DNA of 64,000 nucleotides from assembly GCA_029251165.1 (NCBI GenBank), contig JAQXDW010000140.1:1-64000 (forward strand), written 5' to 3'. The notes beneath the pieces were generated by a model. That model was not told the origin of the DNA and made no database searches. It saw nothing but the letters and a program-made list of their open reading frames with translations. Source of the stretch: Myxococcota bacterium (GTDB taxonomy: Bacteria > Myxococcota_A > UBA796). A program made the translations under genes and the position numbers. Numbering within the stretch: position 1 is the stretch's first letter; every line of letters starts with the position of its first letter. Positions 63,251-64,000 of the stretch are shown here, piece by piece.

Positions 63251-64000
63251 CGTGTCGGGCTCCCATCGCGTCGGACGTTGCGTTCAAACCGCCACATGAC
63301 AAGACCGAAACAGGCCAGTGCCAGGATGGTAAGGACGCCTCCAAGACGCGCGATTCCGAAGATGGTGGCCGTATACCGGCCGGAGGAAGAGTCGTAGCGG
63401 AAGCAGCTGAGGATGAGCTTGTCTACTGGGCTCCCGACTCGTCCCTCAGCAGTCTCGATGAGAGCGAACTTGAGGTCCCGAGCAGGATACTGAATCCCGT
63501 AGATGTAGCGACTGACGATTCCGCTGTCAGAGAGAAAGGTGAGGATTGCAGGGTGAGCGTACTGGTCTGAGACCGGATCGTACTGAAAGGAGAAGCCCAC
63601 TGCATCCGCAAGCGCAGCGATGTTGTCCTCGGTGCCAACCAGGAAGCTCCAGTCCAGCTCACCCCGGCCAAGCTCCGCAAGGTAGGTCTTGCGCTTGGAC
63701 GCTGCCAGATCCGCATCTTCGCGGTGATCGATGCTCACCGTGACGATGCGAAATTCTTCACCTGCATTCCAGTCCAACTCCTTGAGTCCTTCCAGCAGCG
63801 CATTGAGCTGGAGGGAGCAGAGGGTGGCGCAGGAGTAGTAGTTGAGGGTCAGGAGGACGGGCTTGCCGTCGGAGAAGTAATCCCCGATGCGGACGTCCTG
63901 ACCGTTGTGGTCGGTGAAGGGAAGGCTCGGCTCTATCTGCGCGTTGAGCTTCTCGGCGACCGAGACTTCTTGGAGCTGGTACGGAATTACCTCGGGACCC
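63247..64000 (-). CDS. SCO1/SenC-type copper chaperone, partial at right edge
   Basis: The frame is open from the window edge to 63247, so the N-terminus is missing. The copper site is visible upstream of residue about 85: CATLC (C-x3-C) in NYYSCATLCSLQL, with a later His in the thioredoxin fold (QYAHPAILTF). The end has a hydrophobic helix (LGGVLTILALACFGLVMW) unlike most SCO proteins, so it may be anchored by its C-terminus. It helps to load CuA of subunit II, coded next. Confidence 0.92.
   Translation of the reverse strand, partial: GPEVIPYQLQEVSVAEKLNAQIEPSLPFTDHNGQDVRIGDYFSDGKPVLLTLNYYSCATLCSLQLNALLEGLKELDWNAGEEFRIVTVSIDHREDADLAASKRKTYLAELGRGELDWSFLVGTEDNIAALADAVGFSFQYDPVSDQYAHPAILTFLSDSGIVSRYIYGIQYPARDLKFALIETAEGRVGSPVDKLILSCFRYDSSSGRYTATIFGIARLGGVLTILALACFGLVMWRFERNVRRDGSPTR

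Overview
The window is GC-rich, densely coded bacterial chromosome. The best guess for the host is a member of the Myxococcota or a related former deltaproteobacterial lineage. The evidence is a short secreted protein with Asp-Thr-Gly repeats and a Cys-hydrophobic-Arg-Arg-Arg C-terminal sorting tail of the MYXO-CTERM type (45567-45980), many Ser/Thr kinases with a single membrane segment, FHA and von Willebrand lipoproteins, and a cytochrome c oxidase operon with an A2-type subunit I. Taxonomy is an inference; no rRNA gene is present.

Layout. (1) 1-7799, minus strand: a signalling and envelope operon with a pseudokinase ending in two ubiquitin-like folds, an FHA-type membrane lytic transglycosylase, a small anchored protein, a Ser/Thr kinase and a secreted repeat protein that runs off the left edge. 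(2) 7843-10106, plus: two proteins, the first carrying the short VGNQ motif often seen in proteins of contractile injection systems. (3) 10094-29369, minus: the structural operon of an extracellular contractile injection system (eCIS; Afp/PVC/MAC-like): tail terminator (DUF4255), two sheaths, two tubes, DUF6760, a very long low-complexity protein, LysM tube initiator, gp27-like hub, gp25, baseplate J (gp6-like), gp7-like protein, a baseplate-region protein, a frame-disrupted gene and a ubiquitin-like/transmembrane/RING-finger protein. (4) 29478-35953, plus, divergent from (3): a second VGNQ protein, an ArgE-like M20 deacylase, a protein derived from an IS66 transposase, an HExxH (DUF4157-like) protein and the Afp15-like AAA+ ATPase. 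(5) 35957-43825, minus: a secreted protein, an outer-membrane beta-barrel candidate, a second Ser/Thr kinase, a von Willebrand lipoprotein and a multi-pass FHA protein. (6) 43919-57821: another FHA protein, the DTG-repeat protein, two lipoproteins, prfA with a catalytically degenerate Rho at the usual rho position, a fused 2-oxoacid dehydrogenase E1, gpmI and a HYDIN-like/von Willebrand lipoprotein. (7) 58094-64000, minus: SCO1 - CoxB - CoxA - CoxC - CoxD - small zinc-finger-like protein - malate dehydrogenase, ending at a clear intrinsic terminator.

How it may fit together. Regions 2-4 form an injection system lacking a recognisable tail fibre, gp5/PAAR spike and toxin in this window. It has instead a membrane protein with ubiquitin-like and RING domains, a dead IS66 transposase fused to a disordered N-terminus, and flanking kinase/FHA/pseudokinase genes. 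One reading, which is inference, is a cell-associated contractile machine under phospho- and ubiquitin-like-dependent control rather than a freely released toxin syringe. The other notable locus is the pseudo-ATPase Rho next to prfA.
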